Shown here one piece after another: positions 24,310 through 37,546 of a stretch of 64,000 nt of DNA. The stretch spans positions 1,861,501-1,925,500 of the forward strand of contig JAQSEB010000022.1 in the NCBI GenBank assembly GCA_030063045.1. Reading direction: 5' to 3'. Under the pieces are notes generated by a model. That model was not told where the DNA came from and made no database searches. It worked only from the letters and a program-made list of their open reading frames with translations. Source of the DNA: Pratylenchus scribneri (Eukaryota > Nematoda > Chromadorea > Rhabditida > Pratylenchidae). Both the position numbers and the translations under genes were made by a program. The first letter of the stretch is position 1; each line of letters begins with the position of its first letter.

Positions 24310-25502
24310 TTAATTTTGGAATAATCCAATGCAAATTCCCTTCAATGTATTTTGTACACTTGGCCAATCAAATTTATCAAGAAAACTTCGCGAAATTCTC
24401 TTTTTAGCCATTGGATTCACTTTCATCAATTCCAACTTTTGTCCATTGTCCATAACCACAAGTCGGGGCCTTCCATCCGCAATCCTCCCTTGGCCATCTT
24501 TTTCGCCAAAAACGAATGAATGTCTGAAAAATATTTTAATCCAATATTTGATTAAATCCATCAATATTTACTCTGTTCGCCTTGCTTCAAAAGCCAATTC
24601 CATTTCCTCTGCCAATTCCTCCAAATTGCCAAAATGGTCAATCAATTCAAATTGTTGTTGATGATGATGATTATTGTTTTTCCCATTGTTTTGTTCATTC
24701 TTTTGGCGTTGATTTTGCCTTAGGGCTCCTTCTCCATTTTGATTATTTTCACCAGAATTGAATATTGATGCCAAACTTAACCTAATTTATTCCCAAAATT
24801 CATTTCCCGTTTCTCACATTCCGCGATCATCCTCCTCATTTTCTTCTTCCATCTTCATCCTCTTCCCATTCTCTTCCACCTCTTCCACATTTGTATCTTC
24901 CGCTAATTCATCCTCTTCCCCTTGAAATGATGCCAATCCTTTTTTCTCCCAAATATGTTCTTTCTCATCGCACCATTCATTTTGGTCAAAATATGCAAAT
25001 GCCATTTTTTCGCATTCCGTAAATGCCTTCCCAGTGCGCATATCCATCCGAGGGCATCGTTCCCATACAGTGAAATAATAATTCTGAATACGCAAATATC
25101 TTCAATTCATTTATTCATAATTACTCACATAAATGCAGGCACTTGCGCACGTGTAATTTCGTTGGCATTCCTCGATGGCCCCCTCCAATTCGGCCCAATT
25201 CATTCGTCGAACCCTCTCCTTGTCCATCACCGTCAATTCCCCCTCTGTCTCATATGTGCATTTGGTGAATGTTTTTTGTTTGATCTAAAAACAAGATTGG
25301 ATAGTTTAAATTTTGTTGTCCCAAATCTAACATTCAAATATTTCCCATTAAAATTGGGTTTAGGCCCTCCTTGGGTGCATCCTCCGGCTGTCTCTTGGCA
25401 AATGAATTTGAGGCATTTTGACAATTGATTGGGCGATGCAGATTCGCTTGAGGCATTAATCAATGGAATAATCAAGAAGAGAAGAAATAAACAATTGATC
25501 AT
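24310..25502 (-). CDS. Secreted Cys-containing acidic protein, family unknown
   Basis: Five exons in phase (25332-25502, 25129-25284, 24818-25083, 24572-24775, 24310-24523), 336 residues. The start MINCLFLLFLIIPLINASS is a classic signal peptide. Residues 27-150 contain spaced cysteines (CLKFIC, GGC, TKCTYE, ECQRNYTCASAC, WERC) that suggest a disulfide-bonded ectodomain. A strongly acidic stretch follows (EDELAEDTNVEEVEENGKR; MEEENEEDDRG), then an Asn/Gln/His-rich linker and a basic C-terminal region (RLVVMDNGQKLELMKV; AKKRISRSFLDKFDW). No transmembrane segment is seen after the signal peptide, so secretion is likely. An ATG-less in-frame extension upstream was not used. I do not recognise the family. 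Confidence 0.8.
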
Positions 25503-28500
25503 TTTTAATATGGCCAAATTAAATTGGAGTAAACGAATTTTAGGAATGAATTTAATTTACTATTGGATATGAAATTGAGAGAAAATGGCCAAAAACAAGG
25601 ATGATTCACCCCTGCCGTTTGCAGGTGAATTGGATATTTCGAATGGATGAGAGGGTTTGAATTGAATTCGTCATGTTAAATCGATCAAAGGATCTTTTTA
25701 TTATACATTGAAAGAGCCTTTACTTGAACAGTTGTCACCTGAATGTGAATGATCAATTATGGGGGACTTAATCATTTTTTTAATTAAAGATAACTATTTT
25801 AAAATTAATTAATGTAAGAGAATCTTTTAATCTTCTTTATTAAATACAAAAATGGCAAAAGAAGCAGATGTTTTTTGAAATTTGTGATGTGTGAATAAAC
25901 ATGTGAAAAACATGAAAGTATAAACTATTTTCTCACTTCCTTTTGACACAAAAATTTAATCCGATTTTAAGACGGTGTTAAGATTTAACCCCAACATATA
26001 AGTAATGCCGTCCTCCTCCTCAATTGCATTTTCATTAGCCTTGATTAATGTTGCCTTGAACCACAAATCCCTTGACCGTAAGCCGAAGTCTACAATCTAC
26101 ACATTCCCTTCATTCTTCTGTTTTGAACTCCCACCTCTTCCAAAATGAAAAATAGATTAATTTTAATCCCAGAAAAAAAAATTCCCTCCAAGATTCCAAG
26201 GTCAAACTTTTCAAAATGTGGAGCCATATTGGCTTGGACCAAAGTTCTGAAAAATATTTAAATATCAGGCGGATTCTCTTTGATGAAGAAATCCCTTTCA
26301 TTTACGCCTTTCACAATTAACATGGACTTTAATGAGAAGGAAACATTGAGCCGGTACAATGTTGCGATATTTGCAGATGAATTTTTGTAGAACTGCCATT
26401 TGTAGACTCGATATTTGCAGATTTTTAAAAAAGAAAATTAATTTATTTAAGTTTAATTTTTGCTTAACTTTAGGAAGGACTAGGACTTAGCGGTTAGCGC
26501 TCGAAGTATACAAAGGAATTAGTGAGAATTCAAACAGCGGGGTAGATTTCCTGGATTTATTTGTAATTAAATTGTTTTTAATATTTTTCCATTCCCAAAT
26601 CCCACACACTAATAATCTCAAAGATTCATTTCGCCTCCATTCCATCCAAATCCAATAAATTTAATAACAATCCCTATGGCAAAAATTCTTGCTTTGGAAT
26701 TTGTCTTCGAATTTTCTTTGAATGAATTCTTTTAATTGGTTTTAATGTTTTTGGAGCCACTGTGTAAAAGGTTAAAAACCAATGACTGAATCCAAAACAC
26801 TATTTTCTCAAAAACCAAACTATTCACTTTTATTGGAATTTGTTCTAAGTATGGCGAATTTATGGTTTAGTCTTGGATTGTTCTTTTGATTTTTGATAAA
26901 GTCTCAACATTCTTTCTGTGATTTCTGTAAAAATTCAGCGACGAAACTAATTCAAAAATAGAAGATGGCCAAAAAACAAAAGCAGGGGGATTGAGATTTC
27001 CGATTTTTAGCTTCTTTTGCTTTGAGCTGAAAATGACGCACAAAATGGGAATAAAAATAGAAAAGCAACAAAAATAATTGGCAAAAATTGGCAAATTTAA
27101 TATACATAAATGAAACTGTCACATTGTGTTTTTGATGACCAATAAAACAATTTAGGTAATGAAAAGAAACAAATATTTACTCATAAATTTTAGCAAAAAA
27201 ATAAAAGAATTAAAAATATTTTTCATTCTACACATCAATCAAAATTTCTTTAGGCAAGAATCCAATAAGAAGCTTTTCTTTTCTGTCATCGGCAAAATTA
27301 AATTAGAATTTGTTGCGAATTCAATAAAATTATTCAAAATAAATTCCAAAGGCTTATTCTAATGCCAAAAATGGAATGAATAGAAAAAAAGGGCAAAAAT
27401 TAATAAATGATCTATGGATTATTAAATTGTGTGCAAAAAAAAATGATTGGAAAGTGCAAATCATTTTATCAAAAATCCTTTTCTTTCTTTTTACCCTTCC
27501 AATTAATTTCTCCCACTTTTTCATTGCGATTGATGATGAAACAAAAAATGTTTAAAAAGTAAGTAATAAGATGGATTAACTGCACAAATGAATGATGAAT
27601 GAAGTGAAGTGAAGAAGAACCAATTCATTCTGTTCCATTCGAACATTTCAATCATCGACGGAAGAAGTTGGCCAAAAGGGTGGGAGGGGGGAATGAATTG
27701 GTGCAGACATTGCTAGCAAAGAATGACGGGATTAGGGGACCTGGAAGGAACTGGTTTATTCCAAATCATAATCAGCAGAAAAAGCACTCGGAGGAGCCAC
27801 TCCATCCCCTTCCCTCCGTACTTTGTATTTTCCACTTTTTATTTCCACATTTGAACCTTTTTTTGCTTCGATGACTGAAAGTGAGACCAATTTAACCTTC
27901 CCCTTCAATAAATATCATCCAATTTCATCACAATTTATTTTATTCATTTTTACTTCGACCATTGGTCTTTCTCCATCATTTTTTGGTCTTTTATTGTATA
28001 TTTATTGCCCAATAATTTTTGTCCCCATTAATTCCCTCCTTCCTTCCTTCATTCCCAATTTTCATTTTTGTTGCGTAATGGCCCAGCAGAGAGGGAATTT
28101 TGGCAAAATTCCAACAGCGAATAAAAGCCAAAATTAGCCCCAGAAGAAAATTAATAAAATGTACAGTAAATTAATTTCAATACAAAATGGATGGACCAAA
28201 AATCAGAAATAAATAATTAATATTTATTTATTTTAAGCCATTTAAAGATGTTTAAAATGGCCATTTTGGCCAATATCCTTTCCTATAAATTCAATTTCCT
28301 TCAACCCTTCAAACATTACAATCTCATTTTTTCTTATCAAACCCAACGAATTTGCCCCCTTTTTTGCCACATTTCCATACTTTAATTCCAATGGCATTTT
28401 ATGCCATTATTTCCGCCCCAAATGCGCATCAATGAATGCCCCCAATTCCCCCATTTATCTTTGCCAAAACCCGGTATTCCCCATTCATTTCCTATTTCCG

Positions 28501-31500
28501 CCTCATTTTCCCCTCCTTTGGGTCCATTTTCTGACGCAATCGTCGATTCTTGGCATTTGTGCCGCCGATTTTCGACTTTGCCCTTCCGAAAAATGTCCTT
28601 GATGAGGTGAATGAATGAATGAATGGGTACTAAAGAGTCATCCCACCGATTTTCCTCTTGAATTCATTTCCGAAGAAATGACCTCAATTTTCGATGACAA
28701 TGCCAATGCCAATGGGCATTCGGCGACCTTTGAAATGGACTTTGAGTGAAAAATGGAAGGGGAAGTGAAATAAGTTAAAATAAAATATTTCATTATTAAA
28801 ATTAATTAATTCATATAAATTTTTATTATTTTATATTTTTATATTTTTGAATATTTTACGACACATTTTTACGACAATTTTTTACCAAAAAATACAGAAA
28901 ATACCAAAATAAACTATTCGGGCAAATCAAAATTGAATTTATTTTTCATAAAATTAAATTTGGGCCAATTGGCTCCATTCATCCTTTTATGGCCTCCTAA
29001 ATAAATTAAATGTGCGCAATTTTATTCTCCACTTTTTTTTCCAAATTTGGATTTCCCTTTTTGCTTGATTTCCATTTTTGGGATGGAAAAAAGCAGCAGG
29101 AAATGGGGAAAAAGGATTTTGAGAGAAATTATATACAGTAAAAAAGTGAGAAGATAAAAATGGAATTGTGAGGAATATTCTAAAATGAGGGAGGGCAGAT
29201 GTTGGGTGGCATAAATGGATACAACATAATCGGTTAATCCAAAAATGCTGCAAAATTCAGCTGGCACATAAGATAAGACCCATCGAATATTCATTTTTAA
29301 TTCGGGGATTTGCCATTTTTACTGCCAAAAAAATGTTGTAATAGGCTAATATATTGTCTACCAAAATGCCTTCATCAATTTTGCATTTATTACCCAAAAT
29401 AAAATATAATTTATTCTCATTCGTTCAATTTCAATTGAATTGTCCTTTTCCACAATACCAAAATTGATAAGGCGGAAAGAATATATTTTTGGATGACTTT
29501 TGGCCAATTTCCCCCTCAAACACAATAAATTAATCGCTCATTTGGCCCATTCCATTCCCCCCTCCCATTACCGAATTCATTGGCATTTGCTTATTTTCCG
29601 TCATTCTTTCCATTTTCTTCCCCAACCAATCACGTGCCCCCTCTTTCCAATTTTCCCCTTGAGACTATTTAATTGTTCCAATCATCAATTTGCACTTTTC
29701 CTTGTTAATAAAAATACTTTGTTAAAATTCACTAGGTATTCTGTCTCTCTTTAATTTAATTCAATTTTTCATGTAAAATTCCTTTCATTACCAAATTTGC
29801 ATTCAAAATTTAGTTCCTCTAATTTATTACCCTTTATGAGGGCGGATTTATTAATAATTCCAACAATTTTTAATTAAAATAAACAAATTTGCATGAGTGT
29901 GGGTGTGAATGTGAATATGCCAACTATTATTTTCCTTTGATGAATGTCTCATTCGCCCCCAACCAACACCCATTCAATTAGAGCAAAATACTAATTTGTG
30001 TAAACTTAAAAGGTTTTTAATTAGGGTGGAAGAGGGTGGAATCCTTAAATAATGAAAATATGTGGAAAAAACAAATATTTTCTTCTAATTGGATTGGTTA
30101 TTGATGCAATTTTATATTGAGAGCTTATTATTAATTTTCCCAAAAACTTTCGTATGGCTATATAAATTGGCCAAAGCAGGCTTTACTTAACTCTAGCTCT
30201 AAACCCATTCTTGTACATAAACCTAACCCAGAGCCCTAAAATTTAGTTATGGCCAATTTATTTGGCCTCAAAATATATTTTCTTTCAAACATAAAAATTT
30301 TATTTAAATTAATTTATTCTATTTGTTTAAATAAATGTGTTCTTTTCCATTCTCTTTGATAAAATCAAAATATAATATTAATAAATATTATAAAAATGAT
30401 CAGACATCACTCCTCCTCCATAAATTTTTAGGGAATTCCCCAATTCTAATTTTAACCAATTCATTTTTGATCATTGGCGATTGGCCTTGCCCTTGAACTT
30501 TGAATAGCAAAATAAAAAGAATAATTACTCAAGAATATTAAAAAAACCCCTAAAGGTCGAATTCGCCAAAGTAATTTTACTGCCCCAAAAATGGACATTC
30601 TTCCGATGGGGGAAAACAGGTTTAATGAAAAAATGGACAAATATCCATTTTGGTTTGTTTTTCTCAATTTTTGTTTGATGTTTTCGCTGATTTGCAAAAA
30701 TAACCGGAAAATATCTTTGTACTTTTATACAAAAAATCTATGATTGATTAATTAGGTTTAATAATTCTCAAATTATCATTTTTAAATCCAATTTCCATTA
30801 GATTTTCCTCAATTTCTTATTTTTGTATATTTTTTGTTTGACAATAATAGTACAAAATAATCAAAATAATTAAAAAATATATTCTCGTCTTCTTTTCTGA
30901 TTGAATGAACACAAAAATTGTTGCGAATGTTTTTGTCGAAAACATCCAAAATTATCCTTTTATTTGGTGGCACGCGATGAATATAATAAAAATACAAAAA
31001 TGAGTGAATGTAGTAGGAAAGAGTGGATTGTCCCAATTTCAACATTTTGTTGGAATTGGGCCAGCCCGAAAATACATTTTAATTTGTATTTTTTCATTTT
31101 TAAAAATTAATCTGTTTTTTTCAATTAATGACAATTTGGTGGGTATTTTTTATTTATTTATTATTTTTAAAATTCATTGTTTCTACGTCAAATCCACCCA
31201 CTTCATTTCAATTTCTCACCTTTTTTCGTCATTTTTTTGCCAGACAAACTCGTGAATATTTTAAATTAATGCCAGATATGTTTGGGAAATGGACAATTTA
31301 GGGAAAATGGTATTTTTAATTAAAGTGCAATTAAATTACAAACAAAAATTTGGGCTATTTTTCGTCATTTTAATTCATTAAAAATTCCTATGATGTTTTA
31401 GTCTAATTTCATTCATTTAATTTTGCACTTTTTTACAATAAAATTGCAGCAAAATAAATGATGAATGGAATTAATTGGACATACACACAAGATAGATGAC

Positions 31501-31534
31501 AATAAAATAATAATATTACTGTAAATAAAATGGA
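25503..31534. other. 6-kb gene-poor region
   Basis: AT-rich DNA with short, low-complexity frames on both strands and no domain, signal peptide or exon chain that I can support. It holds a tRNA-like relic near 26478. Uneven composition (for example C/T-rich stretches at 27.8-28.6 kb) produces medium-length spurious frames. Confidence 0.6.
26478..26546 (+). repeat. Possible tRNA-like relic
   Basis: TAGCGGTTAGCGCTC resembles an A box, and a weak B-box-like GAATTCAAAC follows about 35 bases later. Flanks do not form tRNA stems. Weaker than the examples at 17483 and 59622. Confidence 0.35.
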
Positions 31535-32703
31535 GAATATACCAGGGATGTTGCTCGTCTTGAAAAACACGAGACGAGAATTTTGGACGATACGAAATTT
31601 TCAAAAATCGCGAGACGAGAATTTTGGCGAGACGAAATGGCCTAAAAAACACGAGAATTACGAGGCCGAGACGAAACGAGACGAGAATTTAAAAAAAAAA
31701 AATTAATTTTTTTAGTAAAAAATTTTTATTCATAAAATGGTAAATTGTTGTGCAAAATAATAAGTGAATAATCAAAATAGTAAATGTCAGTTTTTGCAAA
31801 AATAGAATTAATAATCAAAATCGTAAATAGTCAAATTGTGGTGTAGAAATAAGAGTTTTTCCACATTTTCCACCAATAATTTCTTTCTCAGATTGGTTAA
31901 AATTTGTCCGGCCGTAGAAAAGAGTCGCTAACTTTCAGCAGAAGTTGCCGGTGCTGAGAAATATTTATTAGCCAATTTGCACAGCAATGGCCATTTGATG
32001 GCATTTTCCACGGACCAATATATGAATGGATCTCCTCCAATGGGAATCTTTTTCATTTTTGGATCCAAATAATCGTAAACCTATGAAAAATTATCTAATT
32101 TGATTTTAATGAACAAAAAAAAACTTCATTTCCGGCCTTTTGACGAGCACTTATTTGGGAAGTGGTTGGCAAGGGTGGAATAAATTCAGAAATATTCATT
32201 TCTTCCTCAAATTCTGCGATTTCTCATTCTTCGCTTTTCCTGCTTCCACTTAGGCCAAATATTCTTTGTATTCATTTGCATGTTTTTTTAGATGTTTAAT
32301 AAGTGTTGTTGTTGGAGCAAATGGAAGATGGTTGGTTTTTTTTTATATTCACAATTTTTGCAATAAGCAATACCAGCTTCCTTCTTAAAATAATCCCAAA
32401 CTTTTGACATTTTAATTGCTCTAAAAATATTTAATTTTAATTAAAAATAGATGAAATAAAAATTAAAAGATATAAAAATAAAATAAAAAGATATTTTGCT
32501 TTTATTCGCACTGGAAAATCAATATTTTTATAAAAAATGGGATAGAGAAGGGTACCCCCTTCACTTTTCATGTCTCGCCAAAATTCTCGTTTCGAGGGTC
32601 AAAAAACGAGAACGAGACCACGAGACGAAATGACCCCAAAAACACGAGAATTCCGAGGCCGAGACGAGACGAAACGAGACGAATCAACACCCCTGGAATA
32701 TAC
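31535..32703. mobile_element. hAT-family DNA transposon, internally deleted, with intact 8-bp TSD
   Basis: The element runs 31543-32695 (1153 bp). It starts CAGGGATGTTG and ends in the inverted CAACACCCCTG, the CAGGG-type terminus usual for hAT elements. The 8-bp sequence GAATATAC lies directly on both sides (31535-31542 and 32696-32703), a perfect target-site duplication. Subterminal regions are packed with ACGAGACGAGAA-type repeats in inverted orientation. The interior keeps only fragments of the transposase on the minus strand, so it is a non-autonomous relic. Confidence 0.93.
31860..32410 (-). pseudogene. Remnant hAT transposase: BED finger joined to dimerisation domain
   Basis: On the minus strand an ATG at 32410 opens a BED-type zinc finger (SKVWDYFKKEAG, then CKNC). 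A frameshift intervenes before the HLKKH pair. The catalytic core is missing. The C-terminal hAT dimerisation domain follows (DPFIYWSVENAIKWPLLCKL, then KYFSAPATSAES and RLFSTAGQI). Between those last two parts a TAG at 31928-31930 replaces the expected Glu codon of the conserved SERxFS motif. Deletion, frameshift and nonsense codon show that it cannot encode an active transposase. Confidence 0.88.
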
Positions 32704-35700
32704 CCAAAATTGTTTTGATTATAATTATTCATTTTTAATTACCTTCCATATTAATATTCATTCATTAATATGTCACGGATTCCATTTGTGGGTATTAATT
32801 TGACTTTTAGCTTTCGCAAATATTTTTTGACATTTCCCATTTTTTGCGAAACTAATAAATAATCCTCCCTCCCGGGGATTGGAAGGAAGAAGGTACTGCC
32901 GAAAATTTCCCTGCCCATTTTGTGAAAAACATCAAAATTATAATATTCATTTTTAATCAAGAAAAATGAATATTTTTAAAGATGAATCATTCAATTTATG
33001 AAGAAAATGGGCAATCACTTTTGAGTGCATAGACTAAGGATTTTGGTTAAATTATAAAAGTGCCGAAATGGAATATGGAATTTAACCCTTCCTCCCATCC
33101 CAAACATTTTGGGAATACATCAAAAATGAGTGCGGGAATAATGGCCTTCAAATTATTTTGGCCAATGTCATTTATTATTTTATTATTATTATTACGATAT
33201 TTTGAGGGGAACAGATTTAATGAAGGCCCCAATTCCTCCCTTCATTTATCTTTACAGTAGGAAAACAATTTGATGGCAAAAAGTGCAAAGAAAATAAAAA
33301 ATATTTACGCAAAAAAAGTAATTCCATTCAAAATTCGCTGCATTGAATGTTCATTACAAATTGAGGGCAATTATGACGCTTTTGGGTGATTATGGAATTA
33401 TTTAAAGGGAATGGAAATATTTGAATATGACCCAAGGATAATTGAGGCAAAATGACCCTCCGGCAATTAAAAATAAATTTGAGAAAAATGGGGCAAAAAT
33501 TTTTTGGTTGCTAATTTTCAAAAAAATGCAGACAAATTTTTAAATTATTTTTTATGAAAAAAAAAATTTTTAACATAAAAAATTGCCTATAAGATGCGCT
33601 ATCCACATTGGTATTTCCCGTTTTGGGATAATCTGATCTGCCAAAATGCCCCCCAAAATCCAACCAAAATTAGCATAATTACACATTTCCCCTTCCTCAT
33701 ATTTTGGGTGGCCATTTTCCCTCATTTTTTCAGTGTTTTTTGCGCATTCCGGGAATTATGAGACCAAATCCACGCAAATCCTCTCTTCCTCTTCAAATTC
33801 ATATACATTTTAACAAAATATTAATAAAATATTCTTCGACCTTGAAAATAGTGTTTTTTGAATAAATTCAAAACAAAAATTCCATTCCTTTTTGAATAAT
33901 AATTAGAATGAATAATTCTGGAATATTTTTACTCATTTCTTCTATCCCTTTTTGGTCATCAAAAAGTGCCCTTTTTAAATTAAATTTTTTTTTTTGCTAA
34001 AATATCAAACAATTGCCCCTTCATGTCAGGGCAATCAAATTCAATTAACCTAATTTGTTCCACGCGTAAATATAATATATGCGCCATCGAGGCAAATTTA
34101 TTAGAATAAAATTGGAATATTATAAAGGGAGAGAGTATTGTTTGCATCATGGGTCCAATCATATTCAATTCAATTCACATTAATTAGTTTTTTGCATTTT
34201 TATTACTCATTTTTTAATGTAATTCACTCATTCATTTCTTTGAATTATCATCCATTTTCGCATTTATGTACTTTGCCATTTGACATAAATCAACTTCAAT
34301 GTTCCATTTTCTATTAAATAAGTTTGAATTCATTTGCCCTTTATTTTTGTTCATTCACAGTATCATTTTTTGCCAATTTTGCCTTTGATGACTTTTTCAT
34401 TATTTCCCTAATGAGCCTTTCCTTCATTTTTTGATAACCTTTTCGCAGGAAAATCGTCACCAAAAATTTGGCCAACCATAAAATCCTTGCCTCTCTACCA
34501 TTTTTGTAATATACATCCATCGACCACATTGAATGTGGGCTCATCGAGCTCATTAGCCAGCCCCTGCCGAATGCCCACATTTCCCTTCATTGCAATTTGT
34601 CCCAGACTGGTCCATTCCATCCCATACATTCACAAAATGCCCATTTTGGCCATTTTGCACCATTTTCCAATGCCATTCATCCATTCATTCGTACATTTGT
34701 ATGGAGAATATGTACAAACCCGTTGGAGTGGAAGAAGGCAAAGGCCCATCAAAGCCAACTTCGCTTTTGGGCATCATCAATTCGGCTGATGGACATTGTC
34801 GTCAGCAAAATGTGTGGGAATTGAAAGGGGGCGGCGGTTCACCTTTTAAATTGAAATGCGGGGGCCAATTCAAAATTCGAGACAAAATATTTGTCTAAAA
34901 TATTTATTTTAATTCAATTTGACCCAATTTCCCACCCTATATTAATCCAACCATTCCATATTCAAAACATCTGCGCCAATGCCAATGTTAATATTAGTTT
35001 TTTACGTCCAAATCTAAAAATGCAATTCTCACCATTTTGGCGTCAAATATTGAAGTTTAGTCAAATTGGGGAAATGCGCAAAGAAGGCAGGTGCATCCTT
35101 CACCCATTTTTATGACTAAAATGCCGACCAAACTAATTATTCATCCTTCATTTCCCCCTCACCCCTAGGCCACATTCTCATCCACTTCCCAAATTTATGA
35201 CTTCCAAGAATTCCTCCTCACAATGTCAATGTTTGTTCTTTCACCTTTTCCCATTGGCCACGTAAATGTGACCCTTTTTGGGGGCTGGGAGGAAGGCGTG
35301 GGGGGAGGTATCAAAATGGATGGAGATGGCCCATTTTTGGCAATTCCTCTTTTGGAAGGTCTGTGCCAGCCGCTTTTCCATTTCAAGCCAAAAATAGTGC
35401 CTTTAGGGCATATTTTTGGAGATGAATGAGAAATTACCGCTGGGAAATTGGCGTCAACCTTCATTTGGAAATTGACCTTTTTCCCTTTTGGTCAGTCATT
35501 CAATTTTGGCTTTTGGTCACATTTGTGGCCCATCCCCAAAATTGCCAATTGCATCATTTTGGGCATTGGCACCATTCTACAATGTCAATTCATTCCATTC
35601 CCCCCATTCTCGACCATCCATTGCCCCTTCATTGACTCCGCCCATTTCCATCCGTCACCCGCGGGCCATAATGTGCATCCCCCTATAGCCCACCCCTTCA

Positions 35701-36342
35701 TTTCCTTCTCCTCCCCCTTTTCCAATGCGCGACAGCATTTAAAGAGCCATTCGAGGCCATTTGCCATTGCCCGGCCCCCTCATTTTCCCCTCGATGCCCC
35801 TTTTATTCAGTCAGTGCAAAATTATTCATTCTCGAGGGCATTTTTCTATAAATTTGTTCATAAAATAAATTCAAAATAATTTTGAAAAAAACTCGGGGCA
35901 TTAAAAAGTTTTTCGATCTTTGGCCCAACCAATCCTCCCAACACTAATTCATCATTTCCGACAATTTTGACCTTGCCAAAAATGCGCGCATTCATTTCCA
36001 TTTCTCCAATTCAAGTTACCTTTTTTGATATTTATTTCACACGACCTTCGTGTCCTTGGCCAACTGCAATTTTTCCTCCTTTCTCAGCTGATTTATTCCC
36101 CGAATATTCCATTCATTCATTTATCATTGACCAAAACCAATCGGCCAATTTGACCTTGAGGCCACTTTTTTCGCAACTTTTTTTTCTTCCGATTTTTATT
36201 TGTCCATATATTCCTTCCCTCCCTCCTTTTAAAGATATAAATTCAACGAATATTTTCCATCGCTTCAAAACAAATTTTCCTGTTGGAAACTTCAAAAATA
36301 AATAAAAACAGTTCAAATTCAAATTTTCATTTGCCTTCCATC
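32704..36342. other. Gene-poor region
   Basis: No supported gene. The longest frames (34590-34898 plus, 35448-35879 plus, 35967-36305 plus) lack domains, and their composition follows local C/T-rich tracts. One short plus frame from an ATG at 34701 (about 65 codons, Gly/Lys-rich end) could be a small gene but has nothing to back it. Confidence 0.5.
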
Positions 36343-37546
36343 ATGACCTTCAAGGATCAACCAGCCCAACAAATTTGCGCACTTTTCCCAGCTGAATTGA
36401 CCATTCTCGCCCGGCGGCCATCGAATGGAAGGGATCAGGCCGAAAATAATCAGAACAATGCCACATCCATCCAATCTTCCAATCATCACAATCATCGGTC
36501 GATTCCCTCAAATTTGAATCGAAATTTGTTGGCACTTGTGCTCGCACTTTCCATCATTTCCTCATTCAGCGCCCAAATCCCGGCTGTCGTTGGGTTGGCT
36601 TGCTATGAAACTGTTAATGTGAGTTTTGCTTTATTTTATTTGATCTAATTCCATTTGGGCAATTCTTCCCTTTTTGTGCTAAATTCACCAAATAAAAGTC
36701 ACGGGAATTTTTTAATTAAAAGAACATCCAAAAAGACCTTCTTTTGGCCTAAATTGACTTGACCAAAGAATGCAATAAAAAAATGTCATTCGTCTCGTCT
36801 GCCTTTTTCCATCTATTCCATGAATTCTTCAATTGTTATAATTTCCGTAAAATGTTCTAATGAAAAAGGCGAATATAATTCATTCTTTTATTTCGGATTA
36901 TATTTTTGGTACACTCAATTTTTGCATTCAAAAAATTCATTAAAAATGCCGCCAGCCACAATAATTCTTTTCCTGTGTTCCAGGGCAAAACCACAATTGT
37001 TCAAAATGATTCATGGACTTATTGTGCCCTTGTGCCGGCCACAATTGTTGGCAATGAGCTGGTAAATGGCAGCCAATTTGGACTTGGACCCGAAAATGAC
37101 ATGATGACAATGTACAACACCGCATTCTCAATGAGCCAAGAGGAATACCGGATTTTGACTGTTTGCATTTATGAGGTGGGCAAAAAAGCAGAATTAATTA
37201 ATGGATAAATCTTTCAAAATAATATTTTAATCCCTTTTTGAACTTCCCTATTTTGGTTTACACACACAAAATCCACTCTCCCAAATTATAAAAGGGTACA
37301 CCAATATTTTTAAGAGGGGATTAATTCTTTCCACATTTTATGAAAAAAAAATATTAAATTTTCATTCAAAATTTCATATTCCACATTTTTCAGCGCTATG
37401 ACTTCAGCCGATTCCTGACAATTAAACCGGATTTGGCCGTCGAATTCGCATTCCGGTGTGTCTGCAATTATGATTTGTGCAACAGTGAGCCAACATTTTC
37501 CGCATATTTGTCGGCAATTAAGTCGGAAAGTTTTGCCAGGAGATGA
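36343..37546 (+). CDS. ET-module / Ly6-like secreted or anchored protein
   Basis: Three exons in phase (36343-36618, 36984-37175, 37394-37546), 206 residues. The N-terminal 60 residues are polar and Asn/His-rich. A hydrophobic segment follows (NLLALVLALSIISSFSAQIP), which may be a signal anchor or a signal peptide used from an internal start. The ectodomain begins ACYETVN, has SWTYCALVP and LTVCIYERYDF, and closes with CVCNYDLCN, the C-terminal signature of nematode ET-module and three-finger proteins. About eight cysteines are expected for such a fold and most can be seen. Members are small extracellular proteins of largely unknown function. The unusually long polar lead before the hydrophobic segment is odd. 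Introns are GT-AG, 365 and 218 bp. Confidence 0.8.
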
